Shown: positions 1-6,245 of the stretch, one piece after another | Numbering within the stretch: the first letter of the stretch is position 1 | Layout of the letters: the number at the start of each line of letters is the position of its first letter | Origin: JABCPO02 sp963546185 | GTDB lineage: Bacteria > Bacillota > Clostridia > TANB77 > CAG-508 | Direction of reading: 5' to 3' | DNA length: 6,245 nt | Assembly: GCA_963546185.1 (NCBI GenBank) | Contig: CAUULU010000055.1 | Coordinates: forward strand, 1 to 6,245 | The notes under the pieces: generated by a model | Databases searched by the model: none | What the model was told of the DNA's origin: nothing | The model's input: only the letters and a program-made list of their open reading frames with translations | Translations under genes and position numbers: made by a program

Positions 1-1037
1 AAAAAATCTTATCTGTAGCAGTATATAATCATTACAAGAGAATAAATAATAGTGAGCTTGAACTTAGTGATGAAATAAAAGAAACAGAAATACAAAAAAG
101 TAATATATTATTACTTGGACCTACAGGTTCGGGTAAAACATTACTTGCACAAACTCTTGCAAAAACATTAGGAGTTCCTTTTGCTATAGCTGATGCAACT
201 ACTCTTACAGAAGCAGGATATGTTGGTGATGATGTAGAAAATATATTATCTAGATTATTACAAGCAGCTGATTTTGATGTTAAAAAAGCAGAAAAAGGTA
301 TTATATATATAGATGAAATAGATAAAATTGCTAGAAAATCTGAGAATAAGTCTATAACAAGAGATGTATCTGGAGAAGGTGTCCAACAAGCATTACTTAA
401 AATATTAGAAGGAACTAAAGCAGGTGTTCCTCCTAAAGGTGGGAGAAAACATCCAATGCAAGAACTTATATATATAGATACAACAAATATCCTATTTATA
501 TGTGGTGGTGCTTTTGATGGACTTACAGATATTATAGAAAGTAGAATGAATAAAAAAGCAATAGGATTTAATTCAACAATACTTTCAAAAGAAGAAAAAA
601 AGGTACAAAATATATTAAAAAAAGTACAACCAGAAGATTTAGTTAGATATGGTATTATCCCAGAATTTATAGGAAGATTACCACTTATAACAACAATAGA
701 AGAATTGGATATAGATGCTTTAAAAGATATATTAGTAAGACCTAAAAACTCTCTTGTTAAACAATATACTAAGCTTGCAAAATATGACAATATAGACTTA
801 GAGTTTACAGATGAAGCTCTAGAAGCAATTGCTAAAAAAGCTATAGAAAGAAAGACAGGAGCAAGAGGATTACGCTCAATAATTGAAAATATAATGACAG
901 AAATAGTATATAAGACATCTGCAAAACATATAAATGGTAAATGTATTATAACTAAAGAAGTTATTGAAGGTACAGGAGAACCTGAATATATATTAAATGA
1001 AGTTCAACCTGAACCAGTATTTGAAGAAGAAGAGTAG
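1..1037 (+). CDS. clpX: ATP-dependent Clp protease ATPase subunit ClpX (5' end outside window)
   Basis: AAA+ unfoldase that recognises tagged proteins and threads them into the ClpP peptidase in the cytosol. The reading frame is open from base 3 to the TAG at 1035, giving 344 codons. ClpX is usually about 420 residues, so the N-terminal zinc-binding domain and the start lie outside the window. Visible landmarks in order: the AVYNHYKR-type segment near base 18; Walker A GPTGSGKT (117-140); pore-1 loop GYVGDDVEN (216-242); Walker B with DEID (312-323); the RKH pore loop (444-452); an IGF tripeptide (561-569), the ClpP-docking motif specific to protease-coupled ClpX; an arginine in FIGRLP (675-677); and sensor-2 GARGLR (858-875). 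The Met at 456 lies inside the RKHPMQE segment and is not a start. The C-terminus ends in a run of Glu. No frame disruption is seen. The IGF loop implies a ClpP partner encoded elsewhere. Confidence 0.98.
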   Translation, partial: KILSVAVYNHYKRINNSELELSDEIKETEIQKSNILLLGPTGSGKTLLAQTLAKTLGVPFAIADATTLTEAGYVGDDVENILSRLLQAADFDVKKAEKGIIYIDEIDKIARKSENKSITRDVSGEGVQQALLKILEGTKAGVPPKGGRKHPMQELIYIDTTNILFICGGAFDGLTDIIESRMNKKAIGFNSTILSKEEKKVQNILKKVQPEDLVRYGIIPEFIGRLPLITTIEELDIDALKDILVRPKNSLVKQYTKLAKYDNIDLEFTDEALEAIAKKAIERKTGARGLRSIIENIMTEIVYKTSAKHINGKCIITKEVIEGTGEPEYILNEVQPEPVFEEEE

Positions 1038-1071
1038 AGTATAACTTCGCAAAATCGTTTTTTAAAAAATT

Positions 1072-1106
1072 AAGAGATAGGATGGGAGTATCCTATTTCT
1101 TTTCTT
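1072..1106 (+). terminator. Rho-independent terminator of clpX
   Basis: A 12-bp stem begins 34 bases after the clpX stop. Bases 1072-1083 (AAGAGATAGGAT) pair with 1090-1101 (ATCCTATTTCTT), with one G-U pair, across a six-base loop GGGAGT (1084-1089). The 3' side runs straight into a T-rich stretch (TTTTCTT, 1100-1106). This is the strongest hairpin-plus-U-tract in the window and matches the expected end of the clpX transcript. Confidence 0.82.
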
Positions 1107-1385
1107 ATATTAATAGTAATTATAACTATAATAATATGTATAGTAATCTTTTATATAATATTAATTAATTTACTTATTATAAGTTATAAATAGAATATAT
1201 ATTTAATAAGAAAATTAATTATAACTATGATTATAATTCTAAAATTAATTAAAATTAAAAATTATTAGTTATTGTTTATTATTTATAAATTATTAATTTG
1301 ATAATTTTAATATCTAATATTAAACTAGTTTATTAATATAATCTATTACTATATAATAATTATTTAATTAATTTAATGACGCTCT

Positions 1386-1415
1386 AGAATCGATTTTAAG
1401 GCGTTAAAATATTTT
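1386..1415. repeat. 30-bp direct repeat, copy 1 (with internal hairpin)
   Basis: The copy begins AGAATCGATTTTAAG and continues with GCGTTAAAAT and a T-rich tail. It matches bases 1586-1615 at 28 of 30 positions (differences at 1401 and 1411). Inside it, ATTTTAA (1393-1399) and TTAAAAT (1404-1410) are perfect inverted arms around a GGCG loop. This is one of the few G/C-containing spots in the gap. Its function is unknown. Confidence 0.75.
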
Positions 1416-1585
1416 AATAGTATAATTGTGTGTAATTTAATAAAATAAATAGAATAGTATTAGATTAGAGTATAATTATAATTAATATATACATATATAG
1501 TAAAAAAATAGATAAATTAATTGAATTCTATTATATACATGTAATTTATTAATAGTCTCTAAAATAGGCAAAAAAACGACCGACG

Positions 1586-1615
1586 AGAATCGATTTTAAG
1601 ACGTTAAAATTTTTT
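1586..1615. repeat. 30-bp direct repeat, copy 2 (hairpin followed by T-run)
   Basis: This second copy of the 1386-1415 element lies exactly 200 bp downstream. The arms ATTTTAA (1593-1599) and TTAAAAT (1604-1610) are identical to copy 1, with the loop GACG instead of GGCG. The 3' arm is followed by T1611-T1615, so on the + strand this copy resembles a weak, AT-only intrinsic terminator. The flanks show only short matches to copy 1 (for example GAC at 1378-1380 and 1578-1580), so the conserved unit is essentially the 30 bp. Confidence 0.75.
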
Positions 1616-1840
1616 ATCCATATACTTTTTATGTCTAAAATATTAACAATTTAAGGGATATAGTAGATTTTTAGTTTCAATGAAATATTTGATATTAAGA
1701 TGTATAATAATAGTAATAAATAAAATAGATAGTTATAGTAAGAATAAATGAAGTATTAAATAAGATGTATATAATATAATGTAGTGTAAGATAATATACT
1801 TAATAATATAATAATGTGATAGAATATATAATATATAAAA

Positions 1841-1935
1841 GATACCTGGATATATGGTATTATATAGATATATATGAATAAAAGTATTTTAATACGCATA
1901 AAATAGAACAAAACTTTCATTTTGTGAAGTTATGC
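1841..1935. repeat. Cluster of three short inverted repeats
   Basis: Three hairpin-capable segments follow each other. ATACC (1842-1846) pairs with GGTAT (1856-1860) across nine bases. GTATT (1884-1888) meets AATAC (1891-1895) across TT. GCATAA (1896-1901) pairs with TTATGC (1930-1935) and encloses an inner stem ACAAAA (1908-1913) / TTTTGT (1920-1925) with loop CTTTCA. The last is a two-tier stem with an asymmetric internal loop. Some inverted repeats are expected by chance in DNA this AT-rich, so only the nested 1896-1935 structure is of real interest. It matches no RNA family I know. Confidence 0.45.
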
Positions 1936-1947
1936 ATATGTATATGT

Positions 1948-1979
1948 AGAGACCTTTTGTTATATAACTCCTGGTCTCT
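1948..1979. repeat. 32-bp imperfect palindrome
   Basis: The outer arms AGAGACC (1948-1954) and GGTCTCT (1973-1979) are perfect inverted repeats. The centre GTTATATAAC (1959-1968) is itself a perfect 10-bp palindrome. Only the TTTT / TCCT spacers between them break the symmetry. As RNA it could form a 7-bp GC-containing stem with an internal loop; as DNA it could be a dimer-binding site. It lies 67 bp beyond the stop of the - strand transporter gene. It is not followed by a clear U-tract on that strand. On the + strand a T-run (CTTTTT) comes about seven bases later, so a terminator role is possible but weak. Confidence 0.6.
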
Positions 1980-2045
1980 CACTTCCTTTTTATAATACTT
2001 CTTATAATAATTAATTCATTTTAATTTATATTTATATTTTTATTT

Positions 2046-3413
2046 TTATTTATTTAAATTATTTTTTTTATTATCATTCTCTTTTTCATTTTTATCTACT
2101 ATTTCTATTTGAACTGTATTTACTCTATTACCAGTAAAATTAAATCCAGTTAAATTTATATGTTCATTATATGAAATTTTATAACTTTTAGTATCATTTT
2201 CTTCTGGTAAATAGCCTAATAATTCTATAAAAAGTCCACCAATTGTTTCACTTATTTCAGATTTTAATTCTAATCCAAGCTTTTCATTTATTTGGTCTAG
2301 TGTCCCTCTCCCATCAATCATAAAAATGTTTTCATTCTTTTTGTTAAGTTTTGGTATATCATGCTCATCATCATATTCATCATTGATATCACCTACAATC
2401 TCTTCTATAATGTCTTCTATTGTAGCTATACCTGCAACTCCACCAAATTCATCTGTTACTATTGCTATATGTTTTTTAGTTTTTTGCATTTCTTTTAAAA
2501 GTTTGTTTATCTTCTTACTTTCTGGTACTATAAACGGTTTTCTAAGTATTTCTCTTATTTTTTCAATTGGAAATTCTGTTTCCTTTATACTATATTTTAA
2601 TAAATCTTTTATATATAACATACCGATTACATTATCTTCTCTATCTTCATATACCGGGATTCTTGAATATCCTACAGAAACGGTTTCTTTTAGTATTTCT
2701 TTATCCAAATCATTTATATTTATCATATATGTTTCATTTCTTGGAACCATTATTTTAGAAACAATTTCATCATCGAAATCAAAAATACTCATTATCATCT
2801 TACTATCTTCATCTTCTAATAACCCCTGTTTTGTTCCCATATATATATTTGCTTTAATCTCTTCTTCAGAAACTTGTGCTTCTGTTAAGTTCTTAGATAT
2901 ACCAAATAATTTAAGAACAACATTTGTACTAAATGATAACATTATTACTATTGGCTTAAATATTATATATATAATGTTTACAAGTGGTACTAATATAATT
3001 GCTATCTTTTCTGGGTTAATCATTGCTATTCTCTTAGGTATAAGTTCACCAAAGATAAGCATAAATATTGATAATAATATTGTTATAATCACAACAGATG
3101 TTTGAGTAGCATATGGTATTTTAAACATATTTAAAAATTCGGCCATATATGTAGATAAACTTGTTGCTGCAGATGCACTTGATAAGAATCCTGCAAAAGT
3201 TATTGCTACTTGTATTGAAGATAAGAACTTAGTTGGTTCTTTTAATAGTTTTTGTAATAATACAGCATTTTTATTGCCTTTTTCAGCTAATATTTTGATT
3301 TTAGTATTTTTTGAAGAAACAATTGCAAGCTCTGCTGCTGCAAACAGAGCATTAATTGTTGTTAAAATTAATATTATTATTATTTGTGTAATCGCATTCG
3401 TGTGTTCACTCAT
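2046..3413 (-). CDS. CNNM/CBS/CorC-HlyC family membrane transporter (hemolysin-family protein)
   Basis: A 455-residue inner-membrane protein with the full family architecture. The CNNM (DUF21) transmembrane domain spans residues about 1-175, with hydrophobic segments near 6-28, 64-88, 104-125 and 136-160 and the family motif FGELIPKR (121-128). A CBS pair follows at about 220-345, with VPRNETY in the first CBS and HIAIVTDEFGG...TIEDIIEEIVGDINDEYD in the second. A CorC/HlyC C-terminal domain spans about 355-440, ending in a Lys/Asn-rich tail. Family knowledge: CorC/CNNM proteins are linked to Mg2+ (and Co2+) efflux, often with nucleotide sensing by the CBS pair; the hemolysin label is historical. 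The ATG is supported by AAGAGGA at 3426-3432 (spacing 12, rather long) and an in-frame TAA two codons upstream. It lies 36 bp downstream of the surface-protein gene on the same strand, so the two are probably co-transcribed. The frame is intact. Confidence 0.95.
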   Translation of the reverse strand: MSEHTNAITQIIIILILTTINALFAAAELAIVSSKNTKIKILAEKGNKNAVLLQKLLKEPTKFLSSIQVAITFAGFLSSASAATSLSTYMAEFLNMFKIPYATQTSVVIITILLSIFMLIFGELIPKRIAMINPEKIAIILVPLVNIIYIIFKPIVIMLSFSTNVVLKLFGISKNLTEAQVSEEEIKANIYMGTKQGLLEDEDSKMIMSIFDFDDEIVSKIMVPRNETYMININDLDKEILKETVSVGYSRIPVYEDREDNVIGMLYIKDLLKYSIKETEFPIEKIREILRKPFIVPESKKINKLLKEMQKTKKHIAIVTDEFGGVAGIATIEDIIEEIVGDINDEYDDEHDIPKLNKKNENIFMIDGRGTLDQINEKLGLELKSEISETIGGLFIELLGYLPEENDTKSYKISYNEHINLTGFNFTGNRVNTVQIEIVDKNEKENDNKKNNLNK

Positions 3414-3425
3414 TTTGTTTTATAA

Positions 3426-3432
3426 TCCTCTT
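3426..3432 (-). promoter_or_regulatory. Ribosome binding site of the CNNM/CorC gene
   Basis: On the - strand this reads AAGAGGA, 12 bases before the ATG at 3413. The spacing is longer than the usual 5-9, but the in-frame TAA at 3420-3422 rules out an upstream start. The surface-protein gene has a similarly long spacing. Confidence 0.55.
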
Positions 3433-3449
3433 TTACTTAATTTATTTCT

Positions 3450-5218
3450 TTAATTATTTAAAGTTATTGCTTGCTTATATGCACTTTCCCATTGTTTGAA
3501 GAAATCTTCTTTTGTAATTTTTACATTATCTTTATCTGTAGGGTCATGTGCTATTATATATTTATCATTATATCCTATAACAACTACTGTTTTTTTAGTT
3601 TTAAGAGCTTCATATTCATTTCCGAAGTCTATCTTTCCATACTTTAGGAGTTTCTTTTTTAGGATCATATTTTTCTCCTAACCATACGATAACGGGTTTT
3701 GATTCATTAATATTATTATATAATTCTTCTTCTGTCATATTGCTTGAATTTTGTACATAATGTCTTGTTATCTTATTCATAACTTCTACTATTGGATCAG
3801 CATATGAGCCATATGTCCCATCTTCAAAACTTTTTGTTGGTTTTCCTAAAAACTCTTCATATGGATTACCTCCATTTAATGTATTTGTAGCTGCATTTGT
3901 TATTAGTCCTGAACCTATATTTAAGTGTTTTATAATTTCATTTATAGTTGTTCTTTTATTCTTATATTGTAATAACATTAATGCAGATATTATTTCAGAT
4001 GCTGATAAATATCCTGCTTTTTGTCCATTTACATATGATATTCCAGATATAAGTTTTGGAAGTTCATCTAATACTGTACCTTCCTTATTTTCTATAAATC
4101 CTACATTTCCTTCTTTTGTACGTATCTTATACCATCCGTCCATTTCTTTTAATATTTCTATTTTATCCCATGTAATTGTATGTCCGAAGTACATCATATC
4201 TTTGATTTGGTCCTGAATATATTTGATATATACCTGATATATATTTATTCTTTCCACTTATTTTTTCATCTACTACTACAACATTTAATTTTTTAATTAT
4301 ATTTTCATCATTTACTTTAGCAGTAATCTCAGTAGTCCCTACTGCCTCCCCTTTTATAATTCCATATTTATCAACTGTTGCAATAGTTTGTGTTTCACTT
4401 TTCCATACTATATCTGTATATGTTGCATCATCTGGAGTAACTTTTGCATATGCAATATATTTTTGTCCTTTACCTATAGTTATTGTTTTCTCATCTAATT
4501 CTATTGCTGTTACTCTTTTCCATTTAACATTAATTATACTTTCTTTAATAGTTTTTCCATAACTATCTTTAAATGAAATCTTTGAACTTCCTTGTTTTTT
4601 TGAAAGTATTGTATCTTTATCTGTAACTTCTATTATATCTGGGTTTGATGATTCTATTGTTATTTCTTTATTTATTGCTTCTTCAGGGTGATATTTAAAC
4701 TTATATGTGTGATTTGTTCTTGCTGATATTTCGTTTATATCATTTAATATTTCAATATTTTCAAGTATATTTACACTTGAAACAGTAAGTTCATTACTTG
4801 ATATATACTTATTGCTTAATTTTATAGTTGTTTTACCTAGATTTTTACCATATGCTATATTATTTTTTACTTCTGCTATATCTTTATTTGCAATAATCCA
4901 TTCTAAATCATCTACATAGGCATCTTTAGGTTCAACTTCTATCTTTACCCCTACTCCTTTTTCCTTGTTTATTTTATCTGTTTCCATTGAAATAGTTAGG
5001 TTTTCAATTTTCTTTGAATCTATTTTTGTAGTATCTTTTATTCCAGTCCAACCTCTTACTATAAGGGTTAGGAATAATATTATAGATATTACAGTCCATA
5101 CTATGATTTGTACATATTTAGGTGCTTCTTTTATTTCTTGTTTTGCATTTTTAGCAAATATAATTTCCCCTAACTTTCTCTCTGCTTTATCTCTTCCGTA
5201 TCTTTTCTTTTCACTCAT
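3450..5218 (-). pseudogene. Membrane-anchored Ig-like/SH3b/C39-like surface protein, broken by two frameshifts
   Basis: Three reading-frame pieces join into one protein of about 590 residues. Piece 1 starts at ATG 5218, with AGAAAGGA at 5230-5237. It has a basic cytoplasmic N-terminus, a TM segment at residues about 36-56 and an extracellular part with about three Ig-like domains (roughly 72-150, 152-232, 234-316). The third is a classic BIG_2 (TPDDAT...VW...TVDKYGIIKGEAVGTTEITA). An SH3b domain then starts (YSGPNQRYDVL) and the frame hits TAA at 4163. Piece 2 continues the SH3b one frame over (DKIEILKEMDGWYKI) and enters a C39-like domain (PF13529 type; NPYEEFLGKP, KPVIVWLG). It stops at TGA 3616. 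Piece 3 finishes that domain (VVVIGYND, HDP, W, QAITL) to TAA 3450. Both breaks are the same sense, +1 or two-base loss. The domain lacks the expected catalytic Cys (Ser, codon 3997-3999) and His (Lys, codon 3591-3593). The role is probably cell-envelope binding; a pseudogene, a sequencing error or recoding all remain possible. Confidence 0.82.
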
Positions 5219-5229
5219 TAAAAGCAAAA

Positions 5230-5237
5230 TCCTTTCT
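5230..5237 (-). promoter_or_regulatory. Ribosome binding site deciding the surface-protein start
   Basis: On the - strand this reads AGAAAGGA, 11 bases before ATG 5218. A TTG in the same frame at 5227-5225 lies too close to this site to be used, so the protein should begin MSEKKRYG rather than three residues earlier. Confidence 0.5.
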
Positions 5238-5281
5238 AATTTTATGTATAATATATACTATATATAATATCATAAAATGAT

Positions 5282-5300
5282 TAAAGTTTCTTTAACTTTA
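5282..5300. repeat. Inverted repeat in the divergent promoter region
   Basis: TAAAGTT (5282-5288) and AACTTTA (5294-5300) are perfect 7-bp inverted arms around TCTTT. The element sits 64 bp upstream of the surface-protein ATG and 110 bp upstream of the recombinase ATG. That position would suit an operator, but AT-only arms are easy to obtain by chance here. Confidence 0.35.
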
Positions 5301-5378
5301 TAAAACTTTCTATAATTTATAATCAAAATATATTATTTTCTATTCCATTTACATTACCTATTATATATACTTTAATTA

Positions 5379-5384
5379 TATAAT
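5379..5384 (+). promoter_or_regulatory. Candidate -10 box for the recombinase gene
   Basis: A perfect TATAAT lies 26 bases before the ATG, which would place the transcript start near 5391 and leave a short leader containing the ribosome binding site. The -35 is poor: the best nearby candidates are TTACCT (spacing 19) or TTTACA at 5348-5353 paired with TTTAAT at 5371. In sequence this AT-rich, TATAAT alone is weak evidence. Confidence 0.3.
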
Positions 5385-5398
5385 CAAATTATTATAAA

Positions 5399-5404
5399 AA
5401 GGAG
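5399..5404 (+). promoter_or_regulatory. Ribosome binding site of the recombinase gene
   Basis: AAGGAG is followed by six bases and then the ATG at 5411. This is a strong Shine-Dalgarno at ideal spacing and fixes the start. Confidence 0.85.
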
Positions 5405-5410
5405 AATATA

Positions 5411-6245
5411 ATGATATCAAGAAAAGAAAACCCTATATTTTTAAATGAATTTTTAGATTATACAAGTACTATACAAAATAAGTCTAAAGGTACTGTAAGT
5501 GAATATAATTATGATTTAAAACATTTTTTTCAATATATTGTTGCTAGATATGGTGATATTGATACAGATGATTCGAATAAGATAAAGGCTATAGATATAA
5601 GAGATTTGCAAAAAAATATAATAACTAAGGTTACTTTAGAAGATATACATGCATTTCTTCATTATTTAAAATCAGAGTTTAATTTAAAAGCAACTACTCT
5701 TTCTAGAAAAGTTGCAGCAATTCGTTCTTTTTTTAATTATCAGTGTACTATAAGGCGTGCACTTGATATTAATCCTACTGTAGGTTTAGAAACGCCTAAA
5801 AAAGAAAAAACACTTCCTAAGTATTTAGATCTTTCTGAATCTAAAAACTTGCTTGAAATAGCAGCAACTTCAAATAGTAATAGAGAAATAAGTAAATCAT
5901 TAGCTCTTAGAAATGTATGTATATTAACATTATTTTTAAATCTAGGATTAAGACTTGCAGAACTAGTAGGTATTAATATTGGTGATATTAACTTTTTTGA
6001 TAATACACTTACTGTTATAGGTAAGGGTAATAAGGAAAGAATGGTATATTTAAATAAAGCTTGTATAAATGCTATAAACAATTATTTAGAAGTTCGTCCT
6101 AAAGAAGGTATTAAAGATAAAGATGCATTATTTTTAAGTTCTGTTAAAAAACGTATATCTAGACGTGCAATACAACAAATGTTAGAAATTGAACTTAAAA
6201 AAGCAGGTATAAGTACTAGAGGTATAACTCCACACAAATTAAGAC
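5411..6245 (+). CDS. xerC: Xer-type tyrosine recombinase (3' end outside window)
   Basis: Site-specific DNA recombinase that cuts and rejoins DNA through a covalent 3'-phosphotyrosine. The frame is open for 278 codons from ATG 5411 to the window edge. The N-terminal SAM-like DNA-binding domain covers residues about 5-118 and includes SKGTVSEYNYDLKHFF and LSRKVAAIRSFFNY. The catalytic domain begins near 135 (LPKYLDLSES). Catalytic residues seen: Arg181 in GLRLAEL, Lys205 in GKGNKER, His275 and Arg278 in HKLR. Arg-to-Lys spacing is 24, as in E. coli XerD (R148, K172). The second HxxR partner (His/Trp) and the Tyr nucleophile lie beyond the edge, so full length should be near 330. Arg181 is about 33 residues later than in E. 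coli XerC/D because of an insertion in the N-terminal domain (about 48-75), which I associate with clostridial members. A chromosome-dimer-resolution role is likely but not proven; no phage or transposon genes accompany it. It is divergent from the surface-protein operon. Confidence 0.92.
   Translation, partial: MISRKENPIFLNEFLDYTSTIQNKSKGTVSEYNYDLKHFFQYIVARYGDIDTDDSNKIKAIDIRDLQKNIITKVTLEDIHAFLHYLKSEFNLKATTLSRKVAAIRSFFNYQCTIRRALDINPTVGLETPKKEKTLPKYLDLSESKNLLEIAATSNSNREISKSLALRNVCILTLFLNLGLRLAELVGINIGDINFFDNTLTVIGKGNKERMVYLNKACINAINNYLEVRPKEGIKDKDALFLSSVKKRISRRAIQQMLEIELKKAGISTRGITPHKLR

Larger units (their letters stand above)
1107..2045. other. Gene-free, extremely AT-rich convergent intergenic region
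   Basis: About 940 bp separate the clpX terminator from the 3' end of the opposite-strand transporter gene. Stops are frequent in all frames and no ORF with a convincing ribosome binding site is present. Base composition is extreme: bases 1201-1260 contain only four G or C. G/C is concentrated in a few islands: the two repeat copies at about 1378-1415 and 1570-1615, and the inverted repeats at 1841-1979. I recognise no tRNA, tmRNA, RNase P, SRP or 6S RNA. The region could hold an unrecognised small RNA, regulatory or repeat elements, or decayed sequence; nothing here decides between these. Confidence 0.7.

Noticed and set aside
32..790. Long open frame on the - strand opposite clpX
   Set aside because: Its protein is low-complexity Ser/Ile/Phe-rich, a mirror of the clpX coding strand with no domain. 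clpX motifs on the + strand are unambiguous.
1378..1615. CRISPR or integron attC interpretation of the 30-bp repeats
   Set aside because: There are only two copies, with a spacing of 170 bp between them, no cas or integrase context, and the arms do not fit the attC core consensus.
1680..1751. ATG-started 23-codon ORF encoding a small hydrophobic, basic-ended peptide (MKYLILRCIIIV...)
   Set aside because: It has the look of a small membrane peptide or type I toxin, but there is no ribosome binding site at proper spacing and no conserved feature. Short AT-rich ORFs like this arise by chance.
1981..2010. dif-like sequence starting ACTTCCT
   Set aside because: Only the first seven bases resemble the Bacillus dif left arm. 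The central and right-arm bases do not match.
1107..2045. Known housekeeping RNA (tmRNA, RNase P, SRP, 6S) in the gap
   Set aside because: None of the conserved cores of these RNAs is visible on either strand, and G/C is far too low over most of the interval.
2326..3105. Long + strand open frame opposite the CNNM/CorC gene
   Set aside because: It is the complementary shadow of a clear CNNM/CBS gene. Its Ser/Ile/Phe-rich translation has no recognisable family.
3616..4257. GTG-started 213-residue ORF as an independent gene
   Set aside because: Its first 25 or so residues are out-of-frame reading of the upstream SH3b domain, and the domain continues across the overlap. It is a fragment of the broken surface-protein gene.
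5219..5227. TTG start three codons upstream for the surface protein
   Set aside because: It would lie only about three bases from the AGAAAGGA site. ATG 5218 gives a workable spacing.

Overview
The window is a piece of a very AT-rich bacterial chromosome that uses the standard code. UGG encodes Trp, UAA and UAG stops are used, and no UGA is read through. The proteins present are a ClpX, a CNNM/CBS/CorC-type transporter, a membrane-anchored Ig-like/SH3b/C39-like surface protein and a Xer-type recombinase. Together with the base composition they suggest a low-GC Firmicute, most likely an uncultured gut-type clostridial lineage. That placement is inference from protein flavour and composition, not from a marker gene.

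Layout. (1) Positions 1-1037, + strand: the C-terminal 344 codons of clpX, truncated by the window edge and followed by a good intrinsic terminator at 1072-1106. (2) Positions 1107-2045: about 940 bp with no credible gene, extremely AT-rich, lying between convergent genes. It holds a 30-bp repeat present twice exactly 200 bp apart (1386 and 1586), each copy carrying its own hairpin. It also holds a cluster of inverted repeats at 1841-1979 that includes a 32-bp imperfect palindrome. (3) Positions 2046-3413, - strand: an intact CNNM/CBS-pair/CorC-HlyC membrane transporter. (4) Positions 3450-5218, - strand, 36 bp upstream of the transporter gene in the same direction: one large surface-protein gene (TM anchor, about three Ig-like domains, SH3b, C39-like papain-fold domain). 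It is broken by two frameshifts, and its C39-like domain lacks both the expected catalytic Cys and His. (5) Positions 5219-5410: a divergent intergenic region with a small inverted repeat and a candidate -10. (6) Positions 5411-6245, + strand: a Xer-type tyrosine recombinase, cut by the window edge just after its catalytic HxxR.

The surface-protein gene and the transporter gene probably form one - strand transcription unit read away from the recombinase. ClpX is an unrelated housekeeping unit ending towards them. I see no transposase, CRISPR array, tRNA or rRNA. The two places most worth follow-up are the broken surface gene (real mutation, assembly error or recoding) and the structured, gene-free 1.1-2.0 kb interval. 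I do not see an unambiguous new system; those two are the candidates.
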